Of a stretch of DNA of 33,400 bases, positions 15,142-23,845 are shown piece by piece. The number at the start of each line of letters is the position of its first letter. The first letter of the stretch is position 1. Position numbers and translations under genes: made by a program. Origin of the DNA: Acidobacteriota bacterium (GTDB lineage Bacteria > Actinomycetota > Acidimicrobiia > Spongiisociales > ZC4RG35); contig JACZUI010000030.1 of NCBI GenBank assembly GCA_022573225.1, positions 1 through 33,400 of the forward strand. Direction: 5' to 3'. The notes under the pieces were generated by a model. That model made no database searches and was not told the DNA's origin. It worked only from the letters and a program-made list of their open reading frames with translations.

Positions 15142-15618
15142 TCACCCAACGTAAGGGCGCAGCGCCTTGATGGTCACGGTGAATGTTCCGGCCGGCGCGT
15201 CGTAATCGACCGAGTCCCCGACCGCGGCGCCGAGGAGTGCGCCACCCAGGGGGCTGGTGGGCGAGGCGAGCAACATCCCGGGCACTTTGTTCTCTTGAGG
15301 GGCGACGAAGTACTCCATTTCGTCCCCATCACTGTCGACCACGGTCACGACGCTCCCGATCTCGACCTGGCCGGTGTCTTCGACGTTGCGCACCTCCGCG
15401 GTGTTGAGAAGGTGCTCCAGCTTGCGAATTCGGGCCTCCATCAGACCCTGATCGTTCTTGGCGGCGTCGTAGTCGGCGTTCTCGCGGAGGTCGCCGTGGG
15501 AGCGGGCCTCAGCAATCCGCTCCTCGATTTCCCGACGCCCTTCGGTCTTTAGTTGTTGCAGTTCGTCCTCGATGCGGGCATGGGCGGCCGGAGTGAGGAA
15601 CGTCGGTTGGTCAGACAT
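15142..15618 (-). CDS. greA: Transcription elongation factor GreA
   Basis: 158 residues, the normal length. The N-terminal coiled coil has the acidic tip GDLRENADYDAAK, which reaches into the RNA polymerase secondary channel and promotes cleavage of backtracked RNA. The C-terminal FKBP-like domain contains EIGSVVTVVD and SPLGGALLGAAVGDSVDYDAP. ATG at 15618. It is divergent from selD. Confidence 0.96.
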   Translation of the reverse strand: MSDQPTFLTPAAHARIEDELQQLKTEGRREIEERIAEARSHGDLRENADYDAAKNDQGLMEARIRKLEHLLNTAEVRNVEDTGQVEIGSVVTVVDSDGDEMEYFVAPQENKVPGMLLASPTSPLGGALLGAAVGDSVDYDAPAGTFTVTIKALRPYVG

Positions 15619-15655
15619 GGAACGAAGGAGGGTACCGGGCGAGACCGCCTAAGTG

Positions 15656-15709
15656 CTCTCAACGCAGGTACGGCCGTCCGCCGAAACGTCACCGTATTTG
15701 CGTTGGGAG
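15656..15709 (+). other. Long RNA hairpin upstream of selD
   Basis: CTCTCAACGCAGGTACGG (15656-15673) can pair with CCGTATTTGCGTTGGGAG (15692-15709) over 18 continuous base pairs, with an 18-base loop. Three pairs are G-U and only form in the plus-strand RNA; on the other strand they would be A-C mismatches. This points to a structured plus-strand transcript, either a selD leader or a small RNA. It lies 100 bases before the selD ATG. No known riboswitch was recognised. If selD is leaderless (a TAACTT box lies about 10 bases before its ATG), the hairpin is outside the main mRNA. Confidence 0.5.
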
Positions 15710-15809
15710 GGTCATGCCACCATGCCCGAAGCCGGCGGCCAGTGCCGCCATATCGTGAGACACGGAACCGCGACTCCTCACATCTCGGGACGACGCCTAA
15801 CTTGAGGCC

Positions 15810-16835
15810 ATGACCGAGACTCGTCTCACCAGGTACTCACACGGGGCCGGCTGAGCCTGCAAGCTCGGGCCCTCCGAGTTGGCGCAGGTTCTGCGTCCCG
15901 TCCAACACCACCCCGCCGGCCGACACCCCGACTTGATCGTCGGGTTCGAAACGGCCGATGATGCCGGCGTATACGCGCTGGGAGATGGGCGCGCCCTGGT
16001 GCAGACTGTCGACATCTTCGCTCCAATCGTCGATGAGCCCTACGACTGGGGCAGGATTGCCGCAGCCAACGCGCTCAGTGATGTCTATGCGATGGGGGCA
16101 ACCCCGATGACAGCCCTTCAGTATCTTGCCTGGCCCAGGGATGAGCTCTCGTTCGATCTCGCCGGCGAGGTGTTGTTGGGGGGCATGGATGTCATGGCCG
16201 AGGCTGGATGCACCGTTGTTGGTGGCCACTCGATCGACGGCCCGGAACCTCATTACGGGTTCGCAGTCACCGGTCTGGCGGAAACGAACCTGATCAAGAC
16301 AAACTCGGGCGCCCGTGCCGGCGAGGCTTTGGTGCTCACCAAGCCCTTGGGTATTGGGATCATCAGCACCGCCATCAAACACGCACGATGTCCGGCGGCA
16401 CTGGCTGCGACCGCGATCGAGATCATGGTCGGGCTCAATCAGGCGGCGGGGGCCGCGGCTACTGCCCACAACGCCTCCGCGGTAACAGACGTCACCGGGT
16501 TCGGATTGCTGGGACACCTTCGCGAGATGTGCCGTGCTTCGGGTGTCGGTGCCAGTGTGCAGTACTCGCGAGTTCCGGTGATCGACGGGGTCGCCGAGCT
16601 TCTCATCGAAGGGATGTGGGCCGGGGGCTCCCAGCGCAACCTCGAGTCTCTCGAGTCAGAGATTGATAGTTCTCTCGAGGATGATCAGCTCCGGATCCTT
16701 GTCGATGCCCAGACCTCAGGCGGTCTGCTCGTTTCACTTCCGCCCGAAGAGGTGGAAGGGTTTCTGTCCGACCTGGCGGGTGCAGCAGTGATCGGTTCGA
16801 TAACCGCTGGACACGAGATCACTGTCTTGCCATGA
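15810..16835 (+). CDS. selD: Selenophosphate synthetase, selenocysteine-containing (in-frame UGA at codon 15)
   Basis: 341 residues if UGA is read as Sec. SelD makes selenophosphate from selenide and ATP. From ATG 15810 the frame reads MTETRLTRYSHGAG, then UGA (15852-15854), then ACKLGPSELAQVLRPV. This is the conserved SelD N-terminus, with Sec15 at the catalytic Cys17 position of E. coli and K18 at its Lys20. The rest is typical: DDAGVYALGDGRALVQTVDIF, ANALSDVYAMGATP, GGHSIDGPEPHYGFAVTG, VTDVTGFGLLGHL and DAQTSGGLLVSLP. A hairpin fitting a bacterial SECIS directly follows the UGA. Starting at TTG 15879 would drop 23 residues including the active site. Translation as Sec requires selA, selB and selC elsewhere in the genome. 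The ribosome site is weak (GAGG two bases from ATG). Confidence 0.9.
15855..15888 (+). promoter_or_regulatory. bSECIS element of selD
   Basis: Immediately after the UGA, CCTGC (15856-15860) pairs with GCAGG (15884-15888), and CTCGG (15864-15868) pairs with CCGAG (15874-15878). They are separated by an AAG/TTGGC internal loop, with apical loop GCCCT. Two helices and an apical loop beginning about 14 bases past the UGA fit the bacterial SECIS that recruits SelB. The element also codes for SelD residues. Confidence 0.75.
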
Positions 16836-16862
16836 GCCGGGAGAGTGCTACCCATTGCGACC

Positions 16863-17288
16863 ATGAATCCTGCTGAGCGACTAGACAATATCTCCGACGC
16901 CCTGTCGATCCGGAGGGCTCAGCGGCACATCTTCCTGTGCGCCGATCAGACCAACCCGAAGTGTGCTCCGCGAGAGGAGACCGGCGAGCTATGGCGGCAT
17001 CTCAAGCGAAGACTCAAAGAACTCGACGCCACGTCGGCACCGCCCACCTGGCAGGGAAAGCTCGATGTGGCAGCGTCTCCGGTCCCCTCGGGGAAAGGGT
17101 CGGTTCTCAGGTCGAAGGTCGACTGCCTTCGCATCTGCGAGCAGGGATGTGTCGCCGTTGTCTATCCGGAGGGTACCTGGTACGCCGGCCTCGACATCCC
17201 CAAGCTCGACAGGATCATCGACGAGCATCTCATCGGTGGTGTCCCGGTGGATGAGTACGTCTTCATCGTGGGAGACCTGTCGTCGTGA
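16863..17288 (+). CDS. Thioredoxin-like [2Fe-2S] ferredoxin-domain protein
   Basis: 141 residues. Four cysteines are placed as in thioredoxin-like [2Fe-2S] ferredoxins: C26 and C34 in FLCADQTNPKCAP, then C88/C92/C96 in VDCLRICEQGCVAVVYPEG. The C-terminus (GTWYAGLDIPKLDRIIDEHL) matches the (2Fe-2S) ferredoxin family common in actinobacteria and cyanobacteria. It probably carries electrons; the partner is unknown. It starts 27 bases after selD, and its stop overlaps the next gene as GTGA. An earlier GTG at 16845 in frame is possible. Its place beside selD may be operonic, but a link to selenium is not shown. Confidence 0.78.
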   Translation: MNPAERLDNISDALSIRRAQRHIFLCADQTNPKCAPREETGELWRHLKRRLKELDATSAPPTWQGKLDVAASPVPSGKGSVLRSKVDCLRICEQGCVAVVYPEGTWYAGLDIPKLDRIIDEHLIGGVPVDEYVFIVGDLSS

Positions 17289-18184
17289 GGTTGATCCGCC
17301 GATTGTTTTTTCTGGCGATTCTGTGGCGAGCCCTTGCTCCCGTGATCACGCCCAGGTTCAAGTCGCCCCAGGAGCACCCGTGGCGCAACCCGGGTCGAAC
17401 CGTATTCGTGGGCGACAGCGAGTTCCTGGTTCGTGAGGTAGGCCCGGAGGGGGCCGAGCCGCTGCTCCTGATACACGGTCTTGCCGGTTCTTCGGCGGCG
17501 GAGTGGTATCGGGTCGCGCCGGCCCTAGCCGAGAACTACCGGTTGGTGATGGTCGATCATCGCAGCCACGGTCTTTCGGCCATGGCCCGCGATCGGTTCG
17601 ATGTGGAAGAGGTAGCCGATGACGTAGCCGGAGTGCTCGATGAGCTGGGGCTCTCCAAAGTGACGGTTATCGGCTATTCGATGGGGGGGACCATCGCCCA
17701 GTCCTTGGCCCGCCGCCATCCGGGTCGAGTCGGCAAGCTGGTGTTGATCGCAACTTTCAGCCATACGCCGCAGCCGACGCGAGCCTTGCGAGTGCTCGCC
17801 GCCAGCCTGACCCGCGCGTGGGAACGGCTCACAGGGTTGGGCACGCCCGAGGTGAGATCCGGGTACCTCCTCGCGACGGGGGCCGTGGAGGAGAAGCACG
17901 CTCGCTGGCTCTGGGAGGAGACCCATCGCCGAGATGTGGAAGCTGGGACTCAGGCGACCTTGGCCTTGCTTCGGTTCGATTCTCGTCCCTGGGTTGGGAG
18001 GCTCGGCGTCGAGACGATGTTGATCATCCCCACCAAAGATCAGTTGGTCCCGCCCGCCTGGCAATACGATCTGGCCGCGTCTCTGGGATCACCTGAGATA
18101 GTGGAGCTCGTCGACGCCCGCCACGAGGCGCCATGGACCCATCCCGACCGGCTCGCAGACGCGATCAGTCGATTCGTCGGCTGA
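17285..18184 (+). CDS. Alpha/beta hydrolase
   Basis: 299 residues. An N-terminal hydrophobic stretch (LIRRLFFLAILWRALAPVI) looks like a membrane anchor or signal. The alpha/beta core has the oxyanion region LLIHGLAGSS, nucleophile S132 in GYSMGG, acid D252 in PTKDQLVP and H280 in DARHEAPWTHP. The cap is short and basic. The substrate cannot be told; lipases, esterases and C-C hydrolases all share these motifs. GTG start at 17285 overlaps the previous stop, so it is translationally coupled to the ferredoxin-like gene. Confidence 0.85.
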   Translation: MRLIRRLFFLAILWRALAPVITPRFKSPQEHPWRNPGRTVFVGDSEFLVREVGPEGAEPLLLIHGLAGSSAAEWYRVAPALAENYRLVMVDHRSHGLSAMARDRFDVEEVADDVAGVLDELGLSKVTVIGYSMGGTIAQSLARRHPGRVGKLVLIATFSHTPQPTRALRVLAASLTRAWERLTGLGTPEVRSGYLLATGAVEEKHARWLWEETHRRDVEAGTQATLALLRFDSRPWVGRLGVETMLIIPTKDQLVPPAWQYDLAASLGSPEIVELVDARHEAPWTHPDRLADAISRFVG

Positions 18185-18299
18185 TCTTGCGTTCTCATCG
18201 CAGGTCGCGACGCGTCATGCTTCTAGGTACGCGATGCTCGCCCTTATGGTGGTTTTGATGAGCGGGCTCGAGCGGAAGAGGCAGCCACGGTGAAGCGCG

Positions 18300-19208
18300 A
18301 TGACAACTGAATCGCACCATCAAACGACTTCCACGGTTGAGATCACTGGAACCAGGTCGGTTGTGGCGGCCTACTTCGCCCTGACCAAACCCCGCATAAT
18401 CGAATTGCTGCTGATAACGACGATCCCGTCAATGGTGCTGGCCGCTCGGGGTTGGCCGGGGACAACGCTGGTACTCACCACTCTCATCGGTGGGGCACTG
18501 TCAGCCGGAGGAGCCAACGCCCTCAACAGCTACTTCGATCGGGACATAGATGAGGTGATGAGACGGACCAGGGCCAGGCCCCTGGCCCGACACGAGATTC
18601 AGCCGCGCAACGCCCTGATCTTCGGGATCGTCCTCGGGACGGCTGGGTTCGCTTGGCTCGGAGTGTTCATCAACCTCCTCGCGGCCCTTATCTCGACCGC
18701 GGCCCTGCTTTTTTACGTCTTCGTCTACACAATCGCCCTGAAGCGCTCAACAGTTCAGAACATCGTCATCGGCGGCGCGGCCGGAGCGGCACCTGTCTTG
18801 GTGGGATGGGCCGCAGTGACCAACACGATTGGCCTCCCGGCTTGGGTTCTGTTTCTGGTGGTGTTCTATTGGACTCCGCCCCATTTCTGGGCCCTGGCGA
18901 TTCGGTACAAAGACGATTACGAAGCCGCCGGTGTGCCCATGCTCCCGGTGGTCTCAGGGGTTGAGGTGACAACCCGCCGGATGCTGCTCTACACGGGAGT
19001 CATGGTCGGGGTCAGCCTGCTCCTGGTTCCGGTCGCCTCGATGTCGTGGATCTACCTTGGCGCTGCAATTGGGCTCGGGGCCTGGTTCCTTTGGGACACC
19101 TGGCGGGTGTATCGGCGGCCTGAGGATGCAATGCGTTTGTTCACCACCTCTACCGTCTATCTGTCCGCCCTGTTCGCCTCCGTGATGTTGGATGTCCTGG
19201 TCAGATGA
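18300..19208 (+). CDS. ctaB: Protoheme IX farnesyltransferase (heme O synthase)
   Basis: 302 residues. An integral membrane UbiA-family prenyltransferase that adds farnesyl to heme b to make heme O for the aa3/caa3 oxidase. The first Asp-rich motif is N76-x3-D80-x3-D84 (NSYFDRDIDEVM) followed by RRTRARPL; the second region has FYWTPPHFWALAIRYKDDYEAAGVPMLPV. Nine hydrophobic helices can be drawn. It opens the oxidase cluster, and its stop overlaps the next start as ATGA. The 115 bases upstream contain no obvious gene and presumably the promoter. Confidence 0.95.
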   Translation: MTTESHHQTTSTVEITGTRSVVAAYFALTKPRIIELLLITTIPSMVLAARGWPGTTLVLTTLIGGALSAGGANALNSYFDRDIDEVMRRTRARPLARHEIQPRNALIFGIVLGTAGFAWLGVFINLLAALISTAALLFYVFVYTIALKRSTVQNIVIGGAAGAAPVLVGWAAVTNTIGLPAWVLFLVVFYWTPPHFWALAIRYKDDYEAAGVPMLPVVSGVEVTTRRMLLYTGVMVGVSLLLVPVASMSWIYLGAAIGLGAWFLWDTWRVYRRPEDAMRLFTTSTVYLSALFASVMLDVLVR

Positions 19209-20053
19209 GGCGATCGATTGCTGCTCTGTTGGGGCTGTCGCTCGTCGTGGCGGCCTGCGGCCCTGGATCGGGCGAAAGCGGGGTGACGCCGTTTGCGGTG
19301 GTGGCGTCGGCCAACGGGACCATCGGCCTCGGCACGCAGCGAGTCATGTTTGCCTTGGTCGACCTGCAGACCGACGAATTCCTCGCCTCTCCCGATAGGA
19401 ACGCCGTCGTAACCCTCCGCGATGAGAACGGGGCGCCGATCGATACTTACGACATGGAGTTCATCTGGACCGTTCCGGAGAGCCGGGGTCTCTATGTGGC
19501 CTACATGGATTTTTCCGAGCCGGGGACCTATCAGGCGACGATTGAGACCGAGGGGATGGCGGAGGCCGGCCCAGTCGGGATTGTCGTGTTCGAAGATCCG
19601 CTGGTGGCGCAGCCCGGCGACAACGCGGTGCCGTCAGTGACGAGGACCATTGTCGACTATCCGGATCTGGCGGTTATCTCCTCGGATACTGACCCCGATC
19701 CCGAGATGTATCAGAAGAGCATCGACCAGGCTGTGGGCAACGGGACGCCGGCTGTCATCACGTTTGCCACTCCGGTCTGGTGTGCCTCCCAGACATGTGG
19801 GCCCCTCCTCGATCAGGTGAAGGTTCTCCGCCCCGACTATCCGGGTGTGGATTTTCTCCACGTCGAGGTTTACGAGGACATCCAGGTTGCCTCCCTTGAG
19901 GACCTGGAAACCATCGCCGCGGTCGAGGAATGGGGCCTGCCCTCGGAGCCGTGGGTGTTTGTCGTCGACTCAAACGGGGTGGTGACCGCGTCCTTTGAAG
20001 GTGCCGCCTCTGACAACGAACTGGCCACTGCCATAGGTGCGGTGGTGTCCTGA
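19205..20053 (+). CDS. Thioredoxin-like lipoprotein of the oxidase cluster
   Basis: 282 residues. The lipobox VAAC places Cys19 as the lipid-modified residue. Residues about 30-130 are a beta-rich domain (VVTLRDENGAPIDTY, GLYVAYMDFSEPGTYQATIE). Residues about 150-282 form a thioredoxin-like domain with FATPVWCASQTCGPLLDQV, two Cys four residues apart (WCASQTC) instead of the usual CxxC, and a DSNGVVTASFEG strand. The place between ctaB and coxB suggests a Sco-like role in copper delivery or Cys reduction for the CuA site. That role is inferred from context; the spacing is not the CxxxC of Sco proteins. Confidence 0.78.
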   Translation: MRRSIAALLGLSLVVAACGPGSGESGVTPFAVVASANGTIGLGTQRVMFALVDLQTDEFLASPDRNAVVTLRDENGAPIDTYDMEFIWTVPESRGLYVAYMDFSEPGTYQATIETEGMAEAGPVGIVVFEDPLVAQPGDNAVPSVTRTIVDYPDLAVISSDTDPDPEMYQKSIDQAVGNGTPAVITFATPVWCASQTCGPLLDQVKVLRPDYPGVDFLHVEVYEDIQVASLEDLETIAAVEEWGLPSEPWVFVVDSNGVVTASFEGAASDNELATAIGAVVS

Positions 20054-20086
20054 GCGGGAAGTTAGTCGCCTGTTCGGAATCCCCGT

Positions 20087-21160
20087 ATGATGCCGTCGCG
20101 AATGGGTAGATTCCGTCAACGTTTTTCTCGCCTCGTTGCCCTGATCGGGGCTTTGTTGCTTCTCGGTGCATGCAGCCTCATCGGGATCGAGGATGCGCCC
20201 CTCACCACCTTCGATCCCGCCGGTCCTTTTGCCGAGCAGATCGATGGGCTGTTTTGGCCGGTGTTTTGGATTGCCGTGGTTGTCTTCATCCTGGTTCAAG
20301 GCGCCATCCTCGTGGCCATCTTTCTCTTTCGAGATCGTGAAGGGGCCAAGGAGGCCAAGCAGCTCCATGGCAGCCCAAAGCTCGAGGTTCTATGGACTGT
20401 CGTCCCCGCGTTGATCCTGGCTGTGATCGCCGTCCCGACTACTGCCGCCGTCTTTGAGCTAACAGGGTGCGACTCCGACGCGATGGTGATCGAGGTGATC
20501 GGGCACCAATGGTGGTTCGAGTACCACTATCCAGATGCCGGAATCGACACGGCCAACGTGATGGTGGTGCCCGCCGGCAAGGAGATCTGCGCCAAGATGA
20601 CCTCCGAAGATGTCATCCACAATTTTTGGATCCCGGCCCTAAACGGAAAGCGCTATCTGGTGCCGGGCCAGACAACGCTACTGCGGCTTCAGGCCGACGA
20701 GCCGGGCGAATTCTCGGGCGCGTGCGCTGAGTTTTGTGGGCTCAGTCACTCACTGATGAGGGCCCGCGTGGTGGCGCTGGACCAGGCTGATTACGACGCT
20801 TGGGTTGCAGATCAGCAGAAAGGAGCCACCCTGCCCGCGGAGGGATCGGACGTATATGACGGTTATCAGGTGTTCCTCAGCAAAGGCTGCACTCAGTGCC
20901 ACACAGCCCGCTTCGACGATGAGTCCGCCTCACAGATCGTGGCCGAGGGAGCATTCGGCGGTCCCGACCTGACCCACTTCGCTTCCAGGGGCACTTTCGC
21001 TGGAGCAACTCTCCCCGAGGAGGGAGAGACCCGAGAGGTTGCTCTGAAGAGATGGCTGGCCAACCCGCCGAATGTGAAGCCCGGTAGCTTCATGCCCAAC
21101 TTGGCCCTGACCGAACAAGAGATAGACAGTTTGATCGCCTGGCTGGAGAGCAACACATGA
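20087..21160 (+). CDS. coxB: Cytochrome c oxidase subunit II with fused cytochrome c (caa3 type)
   Basis: 357 residues. The signal region ends in a lipobox-like LLGAC; two membrane helices follow (about 50-75 and 95-120). The cupredoxin domain has GHQWWFEYHYP and the CuA ligands C213, C217, H221 and M224 (CAEFCGLSHSLM). After it is a cytochrome c domain with the heme site C268-TQ-C271-H272 and a probable axial Met in SFMPNL. Such a fusion means cytochrome c electrons enter directly at subunit II. Three Met codons open the gene (20087, 20090, 20102); 20102 gives a compact signal peptide. ATGA overlap with coxA. Confidence 0.94.
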   Translation: MMPSRMGRFRQRFSRLVALIGALLLLGACSLIGIEDAPLTTFDPAGPFAEQIDGLFWPVFWIAVVVFILVQGAILVAIFLFRDREGAKEAKQLHGSPKLEVLWTVVPALILAVIAVPTTAAVFELTGCDSDAMVIEVIGHQWWFEYHYPDAGIDTANVMVVPAGKEICAKMTSEDVIHNFWIPALNGKRYLVPGQTTLLRLQADEPGEFSGACAEFCGLSHSLMRARVVALDQADYDAWVADQQKGATLPAEGSDVYDGYQVFLSKGCTQCHTARFDDESASQIVAEGAFGGPDLTHFASRGTFAGATLPEEGETREVALKRWLANPPNVKPGSFMPNLALTEQEIDSLIAWLESNT

Positions 21161-23223
21161 CCGCCACTGCCGAGCGGCCCCAGACCACGATTTTCCGTAG
21201 GCCATCGTCGACCACCGGGTTTTGGTCGTGGATCACCACGGTCGATCACAAGAAGATCGGCATCATGTATGGCTACGCCGCCTTCGTCTTCTTCATCCTG
21301 GGCGGAGTCGAGGCGCTATTGCTTCGGATCCAGCTCGCCCAGGCCAACGCCGAATTCCTGACCGCGGGTGCCTACAACGCCTTGTTCACGATGCACGGCA
21401 CGACCATGATCTTCCTGTTTGTGATGCCGGTGGGTGCTGCCTTCATGAACTACCTGCTGCCCCTTCTGATCGGCGCCCGTGACGTGGCGTTCCCCCGACT
21501 CAATGCCCTGTCATGGTGGATCTTCTTGTTTGGCGGGATCTTCCTCTATTCGACGTTCATCTTCGGCACGTCGGCCCCTCCGGTCGGCATCGACGGCGTT
21601 GGTGGGAATCTCCCTGCCGGTGGGGGGCCAGGGACCTTCAACTTCTTGGCGGACTCCCCCAACGGGGGGTGGTTCGGCTACCAGCCGAATGCCGGCCCGT
21701 TCTACTCGGCCGGGACAGCGATGGATTATTGGGCGCTCGGACTCCAGATTCTGGGTCTGGCATCCCTGATTTCCTCGATCAACTTCATTGTCACGATTCT
21801 CAACATGAGAGCCAAGGGGATGCGGCTTCTCCGGATGCCGGTGTTTGTCTGGATGTCGACCGTGGTGGCCTTCCTGCTGCTGTTCTCACTCCCGATCATC
21901 GCAGTAGCCCTGTTCATGGTCATGTTCGACCGACAGTTCGGCTCGTTGTTCTTCCAGCCGGTGGGGGGTGGTGATCCCGTCTTGTGGCAGCATCTGTTCT
22001 GGCTGTTCGGCCATCCCGAGGTCTACGTCCTGATCCTCCCCGCCATGGGCATTGTCTCCGAGGTGCTCCCGGTGTTCTCCCGGAAACCGCTCTTCGGCTA
22101 CTCGGCCATCGTGTTTGCCGGCGCCGCCATAGGTTTTCTCGGCTTCGGGGTGTGGGCTCATCACATGCTTGCCTCCGGAATCACCCCCGTTGCCCAGGCG
22201 GCATTCGGCCTGGCCACGATGACCATCGCCATTCCCACAGGTATCAAGATCTTCAACTGGATCGGCACGATGTGGATGGGTCGGATTCAGTTGAAAACGC
22301 CGATGCTGTTCGCCATCGGTTTCATCGCCATGTTCACAATCGGTGGCCTGTCTGGCGTGATCCACTCGATCGTGCCGTCCGACTGGCAACAAACCGACAC
22401 CTACTTCATCGTCGCCCACCTCCACTACGTCCTGTTCGGGGGGTCGATCTTCGGAATCTTTGCCGGGATGTATTACTGGTTCCCCAAGCTGACCGGCCGG
22501 GTCATGAACGACAAATTGGGCAAGCTCCATTTCTGGCTGATGCTCATCGGTTTCAACCTCACCTTCGCCCCGATGCACTGGCTCGGTTTGCAGGGCATGA
22601 TTCGCCGCACCTGGAAATACGCCCCCGAGTCCGGGTTGGAGCCCTGGAACGTGGCAGTGACCATTGGCGCCTTCATCATTGCCCTCTCGATCGCGGTGTT
22701 CATGTTCAATTGGTACAACAGCCGGCGGCGTGGAGAGGCATCCGGGCTGGATCCGTGGGACGCCCGAACGATCGAGTGGATGTCTCCCAACCCGACCCCC
22801 GAGTACAACTTCGCAGTGCCGCCGGTCGTCATCCGCCTCGACCATTTCTGGCATCTGAAGTACGACCAGGATGAAGATGGGAGGGCCGTTCCGAAGGCCG
22901 ACAAGGACGAGATCTTGGCCCAGATCGAGGATGAGCAGCTCAATCCCGTCGTCCCTATTCAGTTGCCCAACCCCACGTACTTCCCGATCGTGATGGCCCT
23001 CGGCATTCCCATCGTCTTCTACGGAATCATCTATCACACGACGTTGTGGGGTAAGGCACTCATTGTCATCGGCGTGATCATCAGCCTTGCTGCCCTCATC
23101 GGCTGGGGGATGGAGCCGCTCGAGGAGCCCCACGAGGAGAGTGAGTCGGACGCCGAGATTGCAACTGTGGGAGGCGAGGAGGCCGGGATTGCCGAAGGCG
23201 CCGGGGAGGACGCGGATGTCTGA
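21157..23223 (+). CDS. coxA: Cytochrome c oxidase subunit I
   Basis: 688 residues. All redox ligands are present: H80 (TMHGTT) and H423 for the low-spin heme, H286 (HPEVY), H335 and H336 for CuB, and H421 (VAHLHY) for heme a3. The HPEVY Glu/Tyr and the PTGIK motif indicate an A-type heme-copper oxidase. Beyond the 12 core helices are two more (YFPIVMALGIPIVFYGIIY and ALIVIGVIISLAALIGWG) and an acidic tail of about 40 residues. The last codons overlap coxC by 8 bases. Confidence 0.96.
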   Translation: MTATAERPQTTIFRRPSSTTGFWSWITTVDHKKIGIMYGYAAFVFFILGGVEALLLRIQLAQANAEFLTAGAYNALFTMHGTTMIFLFVMPVGAAFMNYLLPLLIGARDVAFPRLNALSWWIFLFGGIFLYSTFIFGTSAPPVGIDGVGGNLPAGGGPGTFNFLADSPNGGWFGYQPNAGPFYSAGTAMDYWALGLQILGLASLISSINFIVTILNMRAKGMRLLRMPVFVWMSTVVAFLLLFSLPIIAVALFMVMFDRQFGSLFFQPVGGGDPVLWQHLFWLFGHPEVYVLILPAMGIVSEVLPVFSRKPLFGYSAIVFAGAAIGFLGFGVWAHHMLASGITPVAQAAFGLATMTIAIPTGIKIFNWIGTMWMGRIQLKTPMLFAIGFIAMFTIGGLSGVIHSIVPSDWQQTDTYFIVAHLHYVLFGGSIFGIFAGMYYWFPKLTGRVMNDKLGKLHFWLMLIGFNLTFAPMHWLGLQGMIRRTWKYAPESGLEPWNVAVTIGAFIIALSIAVFMFNWYNSRRRGEASGLDPWDARTIEWMSPNPTPEYNFAVPPVVIRLDHFWHLKYDQDEDGRAVPKADKDEILAQIEDEQLNPVVPIQLPNPTYFPIVMALGIPIVFYGIIYHTTLWGKALIVIGVIISLAALIGWGMEPLEEPHEESESDAEIATVGGEEAGIAEGAGEDADV

Positions 23224-23845
23224 CCTGGCTCACGACGCTGCCGTCGATCTGGGTCATCCCGAGCAGGAGTCGACCGGTGTCGAGAATCGCAAGCTGGGGA
23301 TGTGGGTCTTTCTCAGCTCGGAGTTCCTCTTTTTCGGCGCCCTGATCTCGACCTACCTGCTGTACAGCAACCGAGCTGGGTTCCAGGGCACCTATCCAGC
23401 CGAGGTCTACGACATTCCCTTCACCTCGGTCAGCTCGTTTGTGCTGCTGATGAGCTCACTGACCATGGTCCTGGCTCACAACGCGCTATCCGGGAATGAT
23501 CAGAACGGCGCGAGAACCTGGCTGTTCGCCACCGCCGCACTGGGAGCGATCTTCCTCGCTGGGCAGGTCTTCGAGTTCACCGAGTTCATCGTGGAAGCCG
23601 GCATGACTCTCAGCTCAAACCCGGCGGCATCGGCCTTCTATGTGCTCACCGGGTTTCACGGCGCCCATGTCGCGATCGGGGTGATCATGCTGCTCTCTCT
23701 GTGGGGGATGTCGCGCCGTAAGGAGGGTTTGAGCGAGAGACAAGGGATGAACCTCGAACTGGTCGGCCTGTACTGGCACTTCGTTGACATCATCTGGATA
23801 ATCATCTTCACCGTCGTCTATCTGCTTTCGATTCGCCCGGCATGA
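23216..23845 (+). CDS. coxC: Cytochrome c oxidase subunit III
   Basis: 209 residues with five hydrophobic segments. Typical subunit III text: NRKLGMWVFLSSEFLFFGALISTY, TGFHGAHVAIGVIML and LYWHFVDIIWIIIFTVVYL. The ATG at 23216 has GGGGAGG about 8 bases upstream and lies inside the end of coxA; the longer upstream reading frame is only the coxA region in another frame. ATGA overlap with the next gene. Confidence 0.94.
   Translation: MSDLAHDAAVDLGHPEQESTGVENRKLGMWVFLSSEFLFFGALISTYLLYSNRAGFQGTYPAEVYDIPFTSVSSFVLLMSSLTMVLAHNALSGNDQNGARTWLFATAALGAIFLAGQVFEFTEFIVEAGMTLSSNPAASAFYVLTGFHGAHVAIGVIMLLSLWGMSRRKEGLSERQGMNLELVGLYWHFVDIIWIIIFTVVYLLSIRPA

Noticed and set aside
15852-15854. UGA as a true stop, with selD starting at TTG 15879
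   Set aside because: The residues before the UGA are the conserved SelD N-terminus in the same frame, the UGA is at the catalytic position, and a bSECIS follows.
21886-23133. 415-codon minus-strand frame
   Set aside because: Antisense of coxA, His/Asp/Glu-rich composition typical of a shadow frame.
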